From Tenacibaculum maritimum NCIMB 2154 (GTDB lineage: Bacteria > Bacteroidota > Bacteroidia > Flavobacteriales > Flavobacteriaceae): 64,000 bases of DNA. The translations under genes and the position numbers were made by a program. The DNA is taken from the NCBI RefSeq assembly GCF_900119795.1, contig NZ_LT634361.1, forward strand, positions 2,604,001-2,668,000, written 5' to 3'. The notes under the pieces are model-generated. The model was not told where the DNA came from. It was given only the letters and a program-made list of their open reading frames with translations, and searched no databases. Shown one piece after another: positions 44,551 through 54,073 of the stretch. Numbering within the stretch: the stretch's first letter is position 1; each line of letters opens with the position of its first letter.

Positions 44551-45561
44551 ATGAGTAAATCTAAATTAGAATATATTTGGCTAGATGGTCATAAACCAAC
44601 GCAAAATATGCGTAGTAAAACTAAAGTTGAAGAAAACTTTAGCGGAAAATTAGAAGACTGTCCTATATGGTCTTTTGATGGAAGCTCTACAGAACAAGCT
44701 TCAGGAGGCGCTTCTGATTGCTTATTAAAGCCAGTAGCTATTTACCCAGATCCTGTTAGAAAAAATGGGTTCTTAGTAATGTCGGAAGTTTTAAATGCAG
44801 ATGGAACTCCGCACGCTTCTAATGCAAGAGCTACTATTGATGACAATGATGATGATTTTTGGTTTGGGTTTGAGCAAGAGTATTTTTTAATGGATACTAA
44901 AACCGACTTGCCTTTAGGATTCCCAAGAGGAGGTTTTCCTGGCCCACAGGGTAAGTATTATTGCTCTGTTGGAGGTCGTTATACTTGGGGAAGAGAAATT
45001 GTTGAAGAACACGCAGACTTATGTATTGAAGCGGGGTTAAACTTTGAAGGAATTAACCAAGAGGTTGCCCCAGGGCAATGGGAATTTCAATTATTTGCTA
45101 AAGGTGCTAAAAAAGCAGGAGATGAAATTTGGATAGCTCGTTATTTATTAGATAGATTGACAGAAAAACATGGCTATTATATTGAATACCATCCAAAACC
45201 TGTAAAAGGAGATTGGAATGGTTCTGGTATGCATGCTAATTTTTCTAATACTACTTTAAGAACTTGTGGTTCTAAAGAAACGTACGAAAAAATTTGCGAA
45301 GCTTTTAGACCTCTTACAGATGAACACATTGATGTTTATGGAGCAAACAATGATGAGCGTTTGACTGGTTTACATGAAACGGCACACGTTTCTGACTTTT
45401 CATATGGAATTTCTGATCGTGGTGCTTCTATCCGTATTCCTATTATTACCGTAGAAAAAGGCTGGAAAGGATGGTTAGAAGATCGCAGGCCGGCTTCTAA
45501 TGCAGACCCTTATAAGGTTGCAGGGCGTATTATTAAAACCATAAAAAGTACAAAACTTTAA
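44551..45561 (+). CDS. glnA: Glutamine synthetase type II (eukaryotic-like GS, beta-grasp domain)
   Basis: The 336-residue protein is the short GSII type. It has IWSFDGSSTEQASG in the N-terminal beta-grasp domain, WFGFEQEYFLMD, the ammonium and glutamate site NQEVAPGQWEFQL, and DWNGSGMHANFS. This type is unrelated in length to the GSIII divergent from it. Many flavobacteria keep both. A strong terminator follows. Confidence 0.95.
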   Translation: MSKSKLEYIWLDGHKPTQNMRSKTKVEENFSGKLEDCPIWSFDGSSTEQASGGASDCLLKPVAIYPDPVRKNGFLVMSEVLNADGTPHASNARATIDDNDDDFWFGFEQEYFLMDTKTDLPLGFPRGGFPGPQGKYYCSVGGRYTWGREIVEEHADLCIEAGLNFEGINQEVAPGQWEFQLFAKGAKKAGDEIWIARYLLDRLTEKHGYYIEYHPKPVKGDWNGSGMHANFSNTTLRTCGSKETYEKICEAFRPLTDEHIDVYGANNDERLTGLHETAHVSDFSYGISDRGASIRIPIITVEKGWKGWLEDRRPASNADPYKVAGRIIKTIKSTKL

Positions 45562-45575
45562 AAAAAACAATAATA

Positions 45576-45619
45576 CCATAAAAAAGAAGCTGTCTGAAAA
45601 GGCAGCTTCTTTTTTATGG
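45576..45619. terminator. Bidirectional terminator after glnA
   Basis: A long stem runs CCATAAAAAAGAAGCTGTC with GGCAGCTTCTTTTTTATGG, with A- and T-runs built into the arms. It can stop both glnA and the converging exchanger gene. Confidence 0.88.
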
Positions 45620-45657
45620 TATTTGATTATCATTTAAAACTCTCTAAAAAAAACTAG

Positions 45658-46599
45658 CTAACTTATGGTTGCATATATAAAAGCAATATAAGCACCTAAT
45701 AGTACTATTCCGTCTTTCCAATTCAAATGCAACTTTTTTGATAAAAAGGCCAATGGTAATATGGAAAAAGAAACTCCTAGCATCCAATAAATATCATGCG
45801 TTATCAAGCTTATTGCTTCTGGCTTTACCTGTATAGGTGTTATCATTCCAGTAATTCCTAAAACTGCTAAAATATTAAAGATATTCGACCCTACTAAATT
45901 CCCTAAAGAAATGGCTTTTTCTTTGTTTATGACCGCTATAATCGAAGCTGCTAATTCTGGTACACTCGTTCCTACAGAAACTACCGTAACCCCTATAACA
46001 GCATCGCTTACTCCTAAGCTTTTTGCCAAAGCTTTTGCTCCTCCTATCAATAACTCAGAACCTGCCCACAAACCAATAGCTCCAAGCGCTAAAAACAATG
46101 CTATTTTAAATAGAGGAAGCGCTTCATCATCTTCTGGCATTTCATCTACAACTGCTTGTTTTTGAAAACGAAGTAAGTATATCAAAAAAGCTATTAATGT
46201 AATAAATAAGATACCTCCTTCATACTGCTGAATGGTATGGTCATATGCTATAAAAAAATACAGCATCAAAGAAGCCAACATCATAATAGGCCAATCGGTT
46301 TTGTAAAAACTTTTTTCTACATCAATCGTTGATAAAATAACGGTGATTCCTAAAACCAAGCCCAAATTAGCAATATTAGATCCTATTACATTTCCTACTG
46401 CCAACCCTGTAGCACCATCTAATGCCGATTTTATACTTACGATCAATTCAGGTGCTGAAGTAGCAAAAGAAACCACCGTCATCCCAATTACTATTTTAGG
46501 TATATTTAATTTTAATGAAAGTGCTACCGCTGCCTTTAACAACCAGTTTCCTCCAAAAACCAATAATGTTAAGCCTAAAATTATATAAAGAACATTCAT
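45658..46599 (-). CDS. CaCA-family sodium/calcium antiporter (YrbG-like)
   Basis: The 313-residue membrane protein has about ten hydrophobic segments and the two alpha repeats of the family: GNVIGSNIANLGLVLGIT and GNLVGSNIFNILAVLGIT. Each is preceded by SAPELIVS or SVPELAAS with the ion-binding glutamate. It exchanges a divalent cation, usually calcium, for sodium or protons at the inner membrane. It is transcribed towards glnA and ends at the shared terminator. Confidence 0.92.
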   Translation of the reverse strand: MNVLYIILGLTLLVFGGNWLLKAAVALSLKLNIPKIVIGMTVVSFATSAPELIVSIKSALDGATGLAVGNVIGSNIANLGLVLGITVILSTIDVEKSFYKTDWPIMMLASLMLYFFIAYDHTIQQYEGGILFITLIAFLIYLLRFQKQAVVDEMPEDDEALPLFKIALFLALGAIGLWAGSELLIGGAKALAKSLGVSDAVIGVTVVSVGTSVPELAASIIAVINKEKAISLGNLVGSNIFNILAVLGITGMITPIQVKPEAISLITHDIYWMLGVSFSILPLAFLSKKLHLNWKDGIVLLGAYIAFIYATIS

Positions 46600-48021
46600 G
46601 AATTTATTTTTTTTGCGAAGATATGAATAATGTTTTTAGCCTTAAAACTGGATTCCTTATCAAATCCATTTGCTTGAAAAAAGACAAACGTTTTTTAATT
46701 TAAAAACACCCTCTTTTAAAATTTTTTCAAAGGCAAAAAAGACAAGCATACTGTAAATAGCTATCCTACTGCATTTCTTTTCCTTTGCTTTTAGTTTCTA
46801 CTCTAAAAACCTCCTTTAAACCATTATATTTTAAAACAAAAACCAAAGATACAATTACAAAAAACAACTTAATTCAAGAACTACACCTTTCAATTTAAAA
46901 CAATATACATTATTTAAACTTTAAATATAAATCCAAAGAAATAAAATTACATTCAAAAATTTGACAATATGATTTGCCTTGCCATATATTCACAAAACAA
47001 TTTCGAAATTACCAATATTTACTAACTAAAAACCAATTAAAAATGACATTACTTCTATTAAAAATAATTACTATTATATTTAATTCTATTATCCATATTT
47101 TGTTTTAACAACCATAAAAACCAATAACCATGTTCAAAATTTTAGGAATATTATTCACCATCTTTATACTTTACATCATTTTTTTCAAACCTAAATCTAA
47201 AAATGAAATTAAAAGACTTAATTAATATGCTTTTTTAATGAAAAAGAAAAATCGCAACGGGAAGATTAGAAAAAGAAAAAACTCCAAATTGACTTAAAAA
47301 AGTCATCAATTATATGAAATTGGAAATTGGCGCCAATACTTCCAAAATAATTAACAAAAGTAAAATGCTATGAAATATAGATTGATAACGTAGTGGTTCA
47401 CCTTCCAAACCTTAACGTTCTTTACATACTTATATGAATGCTTAGCAAATTACGGTTTCTTAGCTGCTTATTATTGAAAAGTCAGCTAAACAAAATATTA
47501 AAGATATTTTATAATGATTAGTAATGTCAAGAGAAACCTGTTAGGGATTTACTCACATAGGCTTATTCATAAACTCAATAGCAACTCTTTTGGAAGAAAA
47601 ACTCTTTGATAAACTCATAATTACTGGTATTACAGGATTATGATGAAGAACAAATAACTAAACAGCCTTTTATTTTTTATCGAATTACGTATGCTTTTTT
47701 ATTTTAATAGTAACTCCATCATATTTGATAAAATTTACATGAGAAAGCTTCCCTGTCCGTACAGAATGAGATATCAATTTAAAGCATCTTCTAAGATTGA
47801 TATAGTGAAAATAACTACCGGTATATTGTTTCTCATAAGATTATTTGAAAAGCTATAAAAAAAACAAATCATTAAAATAAACTATCAAAACAAACCTCTC
47901 AATATCAATAACTTATACAGGTGTTAATTGTTGTTAATTGTTGTTAAAAGTGGCTTAACGCTCAATTTCCATGTCAATTTTTCAATACCTTTATAAGTAA
48001 TTAAATTAAATAAATAAAATT
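46600..48021. other. 1.4-kb gap with one possible small gene and scattered open fragments
   Basis: The stretch is AT-rich. It contains the 31-codon frame described separately, a TGTTAATTG direct repeat at about 47922-47946, and short open fragments on the minus strand at about 47520-47870 that could be remains of a decayed gene. No intact gene, tRNA or insertion sequence is visible. Confidence 0.4.
47130..47225 (+). CDS. Possible small single-pass membrane protein (31 aa)
   Basis: The frame encodes MFKILGILFTIFILYIIFFK followed by a basic tail, a pattern of one membrane helix with a positively charged cytoplasmic end. Small proteins of this kind are frequent in flavobacteria. Only composition supports it; a chance frame in AT-rich DNA is possible. 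Confidence 0.3.
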   Translation: MFKILGILFTIFILYIIFFKPKSKNEIKRLN

Positions 48022-49254
48022 ATGAAATCTAGATTAAAGTTGGCTGTTTTTACAGCTAGTATGCTTGCAATTGTAAGCTGTTCAAATGACAACAGTTTCC
48101 AGCAAGAGGAGGCAATTAACGCCTCAAATTTTGACAAAGTAAATTACTACTCTAGTAGAGGTGTAATGAGTCCATTAACAGATGGTGAAGCTTTATTTAT
48201 ACTAAAAAATAAGGAAGCTTTGCTTACTTCACAAACCCCACAGTCAGATAAAGCAGCTGATGCAGCAGCTGATATTATTACGCTCCTAAAAGGAAAAGCA
48301 AAGAGCACGACTGTTCTAACTGAAAATCAAATAAATGAAGCTAATAATGTTTTAAAAAAGCTAATAACAACTAATGCTGATCCTAATGCAACAAGTATAG
48401 CTACAGAAATTGTAAACAATAATTTACTCCATCAGCAAAGTAATAGGCCAGCAAACATGGAGCTTTTTAATGTGGCGAATCGTAAATTTCTAGAGAGTAT
48501 TTATAAATCAGGAATAGCCAGCTCTTACCAGAGGACAGGAGTGTTAGCTGCACAAGCAGGTGGTGCTACAGCCAATCAAATAGAAGAAAAAAAACAAGAA
48601 TGGATTGAAAATAGGATTTTCTTTTACGTGAAGGGTCTTTATGTAGAATACAAAGAGGATTTTATAAAAAATAATCCTTGGGCTGATCAACAAGTTACAG
48701 AGTATGAGTTTAAAAACGAGTTTAAAGGAACCGAGGAAGAGAAAGAGGTAGTAAGACTACTCGCAGAAAATGACCTAAAACGATACAAATCTTTCTTAAA
48801 TGGAAAAAGTGGGGCGAAAAGAGCAGCTAAATTAAACGCGACTAGTAAAAAAACAAAAGATGACGCAAAAGCTTTTATTCAAACGCTTCCAAAAGACCAT
48901 TTCTTAATAAGACTAGCAGAAATAGCAATCCCAAGAGAAAAATATCAAGAAGGGGCCATTACTGCTCAGTATGTGTATGGAGGTAAAAAGCAAAATGAAG
49001 GTGATATAATCAAGGATTATATCCAACTTGTAGGAGAAAGTGACGCTGAATTACTTAGATTCTGGACCAATAGCCAAATTGGCTGGGAACAAGATTTATC
49101 AGAGTTTAGAGCAATGCGCAGAAAGGAAAAAGTTACTGCTGCAGATATTGACATATTCATTGGTAGTGATAAAAAAAGTCAGACGCAGAGAGATGATGAA
49201 AACAACTGGAAGCCTCTGGTAGCGTATATTCTTGATAAGAACTCAATACAATAA
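48022..49254 (+). CDS. Lipoprotein of unknown function (410 aa)
   Basis: It begins with a lipoprotein signal (MKSRLKLAVFTASMLAIVSC, Cys at residue 20). The mature part is helical and rich in Ala, Lys and Glu, with an internal segment VYGGKKQNEGDIIKDYIQLV. I recognise no catalytic motif. It stands alone with a terminator behind it and a long gap ahead. The -7-like TACCTTTA at 47986-47993 is weak. Surface or periplasmic location is likely. Confidence 0.75.
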   Translation: MKSRLKLAVFTASMLAIVSCSNDNSFQQEEAINASNFDKVNYYSSRGVMSPLTDGEALFILKNKEALLTSQTPQSDKAADAAADIITLLKGKAKSTTVLTENQINEANNVLKKLITTNADPNATSIATEIVNNNLLHQQSNRPANMELFNVANRKFLESIYKSGIASSYQRTGVLAAQAGGATANQIEEKKQEWIENRIFFYVKGLYVEYKEDFIKNNPWADQQVTEYEFKNEFKGTEEEKEVVRLLAENDLKRYKSFLNGKSGAKRAAKLNATSKKTKDDAKAFIQTLPKDHFLIRLAEIAIPREKYQEGAITAQYVYGGKKQNEGDIIKDYIQLVGESDAELLRFWTNSQIGWEQDLSEFRAMRRKEKVTAADIDIFIGSDKKSQTQRDDENNWKPLVAYILDKNSIQ

Positions 49255-49337
49255 GTATTTTAGTTAGTTGAAAAGAGGGAATAGATGCGTTTGTAATCTT
49301 TACCAACACCATTAAAGCCCTCTTTTATAGAAGATTC

Positions 49338-49386
49338 AAAGAACCTGATAATTTTCAATATAGATAATTATCGGGTTCTTTTTATT
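49338..49386 (+). terminator. Terminator after the 410-aa lipoprotein gene
   Basis: AAAGAACCTGATAATT pairs with AATTATCGGGTTCTTT and is followed by T-rich sequence. The rest of the 324-bp gap up to 49578 holds only the promoter of the next gene. Confidence 0.8.
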
Positions 49387-49550
49387 GGTAAAAAATGTTT
49401 TTTTTATTTGACAGCTTTGTATTTACCGCAATACGTACCATTTAAAACCACCTTTGATATTCGTAACAGCTTATTAATCGCTTTTTTACAAGAAGAGCAA
49501 TAGGATTACAATACAAAGTGTTCTTTTTCTTTTCTTTAATTAAAAATCCT

Positions 49551-49558
49551 TATTTTTG
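49551..49558 (+). promoter_or_regulatory. -7 box of the 50-aa gene
   Basis: TATTTTTG fits TAnnTTTG and lies 20 bp before the start codon at 49579. No clean -33 box is visible. Confidence 0.45.
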
Positions 49559-49578
49559 ATAAACAACCAAATTCATCG

Positions 49579-49731
49579 ATGAAAAAATTCGGATTTAAAA
49601 CTTTAGCGAAACTAAACAAAGTACTCTTACCTTCCTTCACTAAAAAAGGATTGGACATTTCTAAGGCTTCAAAATTCCAATTAGCAATTATTGGATGGAA
49701 AGCTTATGTTACTATAAACTCATTAAAGTAA
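49579..49731 (+). CDS. Small conserved flavobacterial protein (50 aa)
   Basis: The frame encodes MKKFGFKTLAKLNKVLLPSF, then TKKGLDISKASKFQLAIIGW and KAYVTINSLK. I recognise this short basic protein from flavobacterial genomes, where it is sometimes labelled SsrA-binding protein; it does not contain the SmpB fold and that label is doubtful. It sits 10 bp before the DUF2007 gene and is probably co-transcribed. Confidence 0.65.
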   Translation: MKKFGFKTLAKLNKVLLPSFTKKGLDISKASKFQLAIIGWKAYVTINSLK

Positions 49732-49741
49732 AACACACATT

Positions 49742-49972
49742 ATGTTACAAAATCATGTTAGAATTTTTACAGGAAGCGCTATTTTAGTAAATAGATTAAA
49801 ATTTTTATTAGACGAAATAAATATAACTTCCATTATCAATAATGGTATTGAAGCTGGCAGATTAGCAGGCTTTGGTACGCTGGCTGAGTCTGTTGACCTA
49901 TACATCTTAAAAAAAGATGTTGCACTCGCCTCCTCAACAATTGAAAAATTTCAAAAAGAAATTACAAATTAA
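49742..49972 (+). CDS. DUF2007-type putative signal-transducing protein (76 aa)
   Basis: The short protein follows the DUF2007 pattern: a strand (RIFTGSAILVNRLKFLLDE), an insertion with a Gly-rich turn, and DLYILKKDVALASSTIEKF at the end. The family has a ferredoxin-like fold and no defined function. It follows the 50-aa gene closely and precedes tRNA-Arg. Confidence 0.7.
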   Translation: MLQNHVRIFTGSAILVNRLKFLLDEINITSIINNGIEAGRLAGFGTLAESVDLYILKKDVALASSTIEKFQKEITN

Positions 49973-49973
49973 T

Positions 49974-50004
49974 TTTGCAGAAGTAAAAAACATTCTTATA
50001 TTTG
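49974..50004 (+). promoter_or_regulatory. Promoter of tRNA-Arg
   Basis: TTTG (49974-49977) and TATATTTG (49997-50004) are 19 bp apart, a textbook Bacteroidota promoter, with the tRNA starting 13 bp later. The -33 box overlaps the end of the DUF2007 gene. Confidence 0.75.
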
Positions 50005-50016
50005 CACCCGAAAAAA

Positions 50017-50090
50017 GGCCATGTGGCGCAACTGAATAGCGCACTTGATTACGGCTCAAGAGGTTGCAGGTTTGAATCCTGCCATGGTCA
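50017..50090 (+). tRNA. tRNA-Arg(ACG)
   Basis: The 74-base sequence folds as a cloverleaf. The acceptor stem is GGCCATG with CATGGTC (one G-U) and the discriminator is A. The anticodon stem CTTGA/TCAAG encloses loop TTACGGC, giving anticodon ACG. The T-arm is GCAGGTTTGAATCCTGC. The anticodon A34 is normally edited to inosine to read CGN codons. CCA is not encoded. Confidence 0.97.
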
Positions 50091-50092
50091 CT

Positions 50093-50133
50093 AAACCCTT
50101 TAAAATCAATGATTTTAAAGGGTTTTATTTTTT
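50093..50133 (+). terminator. Terminator of tRNA-Arg
   Basis: AAACCCTTTAAAATCA pairs with TGATTTTAAAGGGTTT and is followed by ATTTTTT. Confidence 0.85.
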
Positions 50134-50537
50134 ATACAAACAAGATCATTCACAATAGCAATAAAACTTCTCTTAGTTATAAAATTACTTATTACATTAT
50201 GGATATTCGTAAAATAAATATTGTAATATTTTAGTAGCTTTGGCTATTGGTTTAAGCTCATATCAATTATTATTCAAAATCACCTGAAAAGGAAATAATC
50301 ATTTTTTTCTTTACAGAAATTATATAAAACAAATACATTTTTTTGTTTATATCTTCTCTTTCAAAAAAACACTTCCTATTTCGGTATTTTTAAATAGTAT
50401 ATGTATGAATGCTCCTTACAAATACTTCAAAAGAATTTCTTTTGTTATACCCAACAAATTATTGGAGATAGAAATAAGTATTTTAACTAAGGAATTAAGA
50501 TATTGATAAACTATCATAACACCGTAAAGAATAACAC
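50134..50537. other. AT-rich gap with no gene seen
   Basis: About 400 bp lie between the tRNA terminator and the DUF2130 gene. A TAGCTTTG box occurs at 50235-50242, too far from the next start to assign. I see nothing else. Confidence 0.4.
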
Positions 50538-51806
50538 ATGAACGAAATCATTTGTCCTAATTGTAAAAAAGCTTTTAAAGTTGATGAAGCGGGATTTGCC
50601 GATATATTAAAACAAGTTCGCGACCATCAATTTGAGGAAGAACTAAATAATAGATTGCTACTTGCGGAAAAAGAAAAACAAAGCGCTCTTAAACTTGCGG
50701 AAGCTAATCTTAGAAATTTATTTCAAAAAGAATTGGCTAAAAGAGACCGAGAATTGACCAATTTCAAGGCTAGAAATCATGCAGAGGTTACTGAGAAATT
50801 AGCTAGAAAAGAAATGGAAATAACCAACATGAGATCTAAAATTCAAAGTGCTGAAACTGAAAAAAAACTTGAGGTTTCTGAAGCTGTGAAAGCTATTGAA
50901 AAAGAACGTGACAACTTAGTAAATACGCTAAGAATAAAAGAAACTGAAAAACAGCTTCTTGAAAAGTCTATTAAAGAACAATTTACAAGTAAACTCGCCG
51001 TAAAAGAGCAAACTATTCAAATGAAAGATGATGAAATTGCACGTTTAAAAGACTTTAAATTAAAGCTTTCTACAAAAATGATTGGTGAAACTTTGGAACT
51101 GCATTGTGAAGCTGAATTTAACAAACTTAGAGCTACCGCTTTTAGAAATGCGTATTTTGAGAAAGATAATGATGCTAGAAGAGGAAGCAAAGGAGACTAT
51201 ATTTATAAAGAAACTGATAATACTGGAAACGAAATCATTTCGATTATGTTTGAAATGAAAAATGAAAATGACGAAACTGCTACTAAAAAAAGAAATGAGG
51301 ATTTTTTTGCTAAACTTGATAAGGATCGCAAAGACAAAAATTGTGAATATGCCGTGCTTGTTTCACTTTTAGAGTCAGATAATGAATTTTATAATACTGG
51401 AATTGTTGACGTATCTCACAAATTTGATAAAATGTATGTAGTGCGCCCTCAATTTTTCATTCCTATAATTACACTGCTTAGAAATGCTGCTATGAACTCC
51501 ATGAAGTATAAAGCAGAGTTAAATCTAATTAGAAATCAAAATATAGACATTACCAATTTTGAAGAAAAAATAAATTCTTTTAAAACAGGCTTTGCCAGAA
51601 ATTACGATTTAGCTAGCCGTAAATTTAAAACAGCTATTGACGAGATTGATAAAACCATTATCCATTTACAAAAAACAAAAGATGCTCTTCTATCTTCTGA
51701 AAATAACTTGCGATTAGCAAATAATAAGGCGGAGGGGTTATCTATTAAAAAATTAACTTATGGAAATCCTACTATGAAAGCCAAGTTTAATGAGCTCAAT
51801 GACTAA
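50538..51806 (+). CDS. DUF2130 protein with coiled coil and nuclease-like domain
   Basis: The 422-residue protein starts with a zinc-ribbon-like CPNCKKAF motif (5-12). A long coiled coil (about 30-170) follows, then the DUF2130/COG4487 domain (about 180-340), with [22 protein letters not shown] and [10 protein letters not shown]. The E-D-ExK pattern recalls PD-(D/E)XK folds. The family is annotated only as a conserved domain; it may bind or cut nucleic acid. The next gene starts 36 bp on, with a GTG. Confidence 0.82.
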   Translation: MNEIICPNCKKAFKVDEAGFADILKQVRDHQFEEELNNRLLLAEKEKQSALKLAEANLRNLFQKELAKRDRELTNFKARNHAEVTEKLARKEMEITNMRSKIQSAETEKKLEVSEAVKAIEKERDNLVNTLRIKETEKQLLEKSIKEQFTSKLAVKEQTIQMKDDEIARLKDFKLKLSTKMIGETLELHCEAEFNKLRATAFRNAYFEKDNDARRGSKGDYIYKETDNTGNEIISIMFEMKNENDETATKKRNEDFFAKLDKDRKDKNCEYAVLVSLLESDNEFYNTGIVDVSHKFDKMYVVRPQFFIPIITLLRNAAMNSMKYKAELNLIRNQNIDITNFEEKINSFKTGFARNYDLASRKFKTAIDEIDKTIIHLQKTKDALLSSENNLRLANNKAEGLSIKKLTYGNPTMKAKFNELND

Positions 51807-51842
51807 TTTTACATTCTTAAAATAAAAAAAACCTAATAAGAA

Positions 51843-52835
51843 GTGGCAAGAATATACTATCATAAAAAAGAGCTGGCTGGTTTACCTATTAAAGACGATG
51901 ATTTACACTTATCTTTATTTAACTACCTTCTTAACAATGCTACTGCTTCTAAATTTAAATTACAGGATAGCTATATCACTTCTTTTTGGGGATTTAAAAG
52001 AAAGAAAATTCCATGCTTTAAAGAAGTTCTAATTCTTAAAGATGATATTTTTTACAATTCTCCTGAAGGAAGTTTTTATTTGCCAAATGGAATCATTTTT
52101 TATGATAAAAATGATTTTAATTTTCCTTCAAAATTCTACTTTATAAGCCAAATTAACAATCAAATAGAATTAAGAAAATGTAATGGTGGGCAACATGTAA
52201 AATGGTTTCAAATTCCTGAATTACACAAAGCTGTAAAAGCTCCTAATATTTTTCAAAAAATAAAAAACACCCTAATAGCACTTAAAGGAAATATTGACGC
52301 TGCCCCTAGCAAAAAAATTAAAAAGGAATTACCACCTGTTAGCAAACTTCAAGAAGAAGCTTTAAGAAAACTAGTAAAATACTGTATTCCTAACCCAAAA
52401 GCTAGCACGAAAACTATAAATTTCATCAACGCTTTAAAAAAAGATCGAGAAAATTATTACAGCCTTCTTTATTTTGTGATCACTTCTTTAGAAGATCATC
52501 TTTTAAACTTTATCGTACGTATTGACTGGAAGTTAGAAGCTGAATATGTAAGAGAAGAAATACAAAATATTTTAAATAAGCATTACCCTAACCGCAATAT
52601 TCAATTACCTTCTTATGAAAAAAGTATTATTATTTCTGTAGAAGGAGTTTTTAAAGATCTGGATGATTTACTACGAAAAAAAGGACTGCAACTCTCTTTT
52701 ATAGATACACAATCTGATGAATATATCTTTATCATTCATAAAACAGCAGATGAGAAAAAAGTAAAAAGCACTGTACATAATATTGGTTATCCATGCCATA
52801 GCAGATCACAATTAACTGCATCACCAAATTCATGA
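51843..52835 (+). CDS. Uncharacterised protein, possibly DUF6630-like at the C-terminus (330 aa)
   Basis: The frame opens with GTG at 51843 (MARIYYHKKELAGL). I cannot name the N-terminal part. The last 130 residues, with VEGVFKDLDDLLRKKGLQLS and FIDTQSDEYIFIIHK, resemble what I remember of the DUF6630 family; this match is tentative. No signal peptide or membrane segment is seen. It follows the DUF2130 gene by 36 bp and may share its transcript. Confidence 0.6.
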   Translation: MARIYYHKKELAGLPIKDDDLHLSLFNYLLNNATASKFKLQDSYITSFWGFKRKKIPCFKEVLILKDDIFYNSPEGSFYLPNGIIFYDKNDFNFPSKFYFISQINNQIELRKCNGGQHVKWFQIPELHKAVKAPNIFQKIKNTLIALKGNIDAAPSKKIKKELPPVSKLQEEALRKLVKYCIPNPKASTKTINFINALKKDRENYYSLLYFVITSLEDHLLNFIVRIDWKLEAEYVREEIQNILNKHYPNRNIQLPSYEKSIIISVEGVFKDLDDLLRKKGLQLSFIDTQSDEYIFIIHKTADEKKVKSTVHNIGYPCHSRSQLTASPNS

Positions 52836-52948
52836 TTATTTTTTTTATAGTTTTTGTTACTAAATGATTTTTAGTTGTTTTAAGAAAAGCATTTCGGCCC
52901 TTATGTTTATAAGAGCCAAAACACTAAAAAAGAACAAAAATTAAATTT

Positions 52949-54004
52949 TTAAATACTCACTTCTCCAGTAAGACTATTTAAAAATGCTTTTATAGCCTGT
53001 ATATCATCATCTTCTAAATCAATATTCAGTTGTACCTCTCCCATAATTCGAATAGCTTCTTCAATATCAGCCACGCTTCCATCATGAAAATATGGAAATG
53101 TTTTTGTTACATTTCTTAAAGAAGGCACCTTAAATACATATCTATCTACTGCTTCTCCTGTTAATTCATAACGCCCATTATCTATATTTTTACTACCTGT
53201 TTTTACCCAATAAGGATTTTCTTCACTACCAAAAGATCTAAATTTATTTCCTCCTACCAGAGGTCCGTCATGACAAGAAACACAGCGATTGGTCATAAAA
53301 AGAAACATTCCTTTTTTTTCTTTTCCCGTCAATGCTTTGGCATCTCCTTTTAAAAACTCATCGAACCTAGATGGACTCAACAGAGTTCTTTCAAAAGCAG
53401 CAATAGCACTTGTAATATTTTCAAAATTTACAGGTTCAATTTCTTTAGGAAAAGCATTTTTAAAAAACGTTTTATATTCTACTATCCCTTGAATCTTTTC
53501 CACTACACTCTGCTCATCATCCATTGCCATTTCTATATGGTTAAGTATTGGCATTCCTGCTTGTTCTTCTACTGTGCCTACTCTACCATCCCAAAACTGA
53601 GTAAAATGCAATGCGGCATTAAAAACAGTAGGCGAGTTTCTTGTTCCTTTCCTACCAGCTACCCCCAAAGAAGTTGCTAAATTATCTGTTCCAAACTTAT
53701 TTAAATCATGGCAAGAAGCGCAACTTATGGTATTATTTTTAGATAATCGAACGTCTAAAAACAATTTCTTACCTAACGCAACTTTTTCATTTGTTAATTT
53801 ATTTGCGTCTATTTCTGCATTTGCTGGAAGCGGATTGTCAAAATACTTCTTAGCCTCTCTAATTAATCCTTCATACTCATCATCGGATTCATCTGGTTCT
53901 TCTACCACCACTTCTTTTACAACCGCAGCTTCTTTACTGCAATTAAATAGTGAAAAAGTAAAAATTAGCAATAGTATTCTTTTACAAAAGAAATTAAAAT
54001 TCAT
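52949..54004 (-). CDS. Di-haem cytochrome c peroxidase (CcpA/MauG family) lipoprotein
   Basis: Two haem-binding motifs are present, CASCHD and CVSCHD, with the family segments GRKGTRNSPTVFNAALHFTQ and FWDGR between them and a C-terminal TFPYFHDGSVADIEEAI. The enzyme reduces hydrogen peroxide with electrons from a cytochrome in the periplasm. I start at ATG 54004, because the sequence then begins MNFNFFCKRILLLIFTFSLF with a lipobox cysteine; the longer frame to 54046 adds 14 unlikely residues. Divergent from the HmuY-like pair. Confidence 0.9.
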   Translation of the reverse strand: MNFNFFCKRILLLIFTFSLFNCSKEAAVVKEVVVEEPDESDDEYEGLIREAKKYFDNPLPANAEIDANKLTNEKVALGKKLFLDVRLSKNNTISCASCHDLNKFGTDNLATSLGVAGRKGTRNSPTVFNAALHFTQFWDGRVGTVEEQAGMPILNHIEMAMDDEQSVVEKIQGIVEYKTFFKNAFPKEIEPVNFENITSAIAAFERTLLSPSRFDEFLKGDAKALTGKEKKGMFLFMTNRCVSCHDGPLVGGNKFRSFGSEENPYWVKTGSKNIDNGRYELTGEAVDRYVFKVPSLRNVTKTFPYFHDGSVADIEEAIRIMGEVQLNIDLEDDDIQAIKAFLNSLTGEVSI

Positions 54005-54035
54005 GAGTTTTGTTTTTTTGCACAAATAAAAGAAA

Positions 54036-54043
54036 TATATTTG
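54036..54043 (+). promoter_or_regulatory. -7 box of the HmuY-like gene pair
   Basis: TATATTTG matches TAnnTTTG and lies 30 bp before the start codon at 54074. T-rich sequence with TTTG at 54009-54012 and 54017-54020 lies upstream, but neither spacing is ideal. Confidence 0.55.
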
Positions 54044-54073
54044 CACTATCTAAAATTAATCTAAATTAAAATA

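Noticed and set aside
47520-47870. Remnants of a transposase on the minus strand
   Set aside because: Short open fragments occur in two frames, but none shows a transposase motif, and no terminal inverted repeats or target duplications were found.
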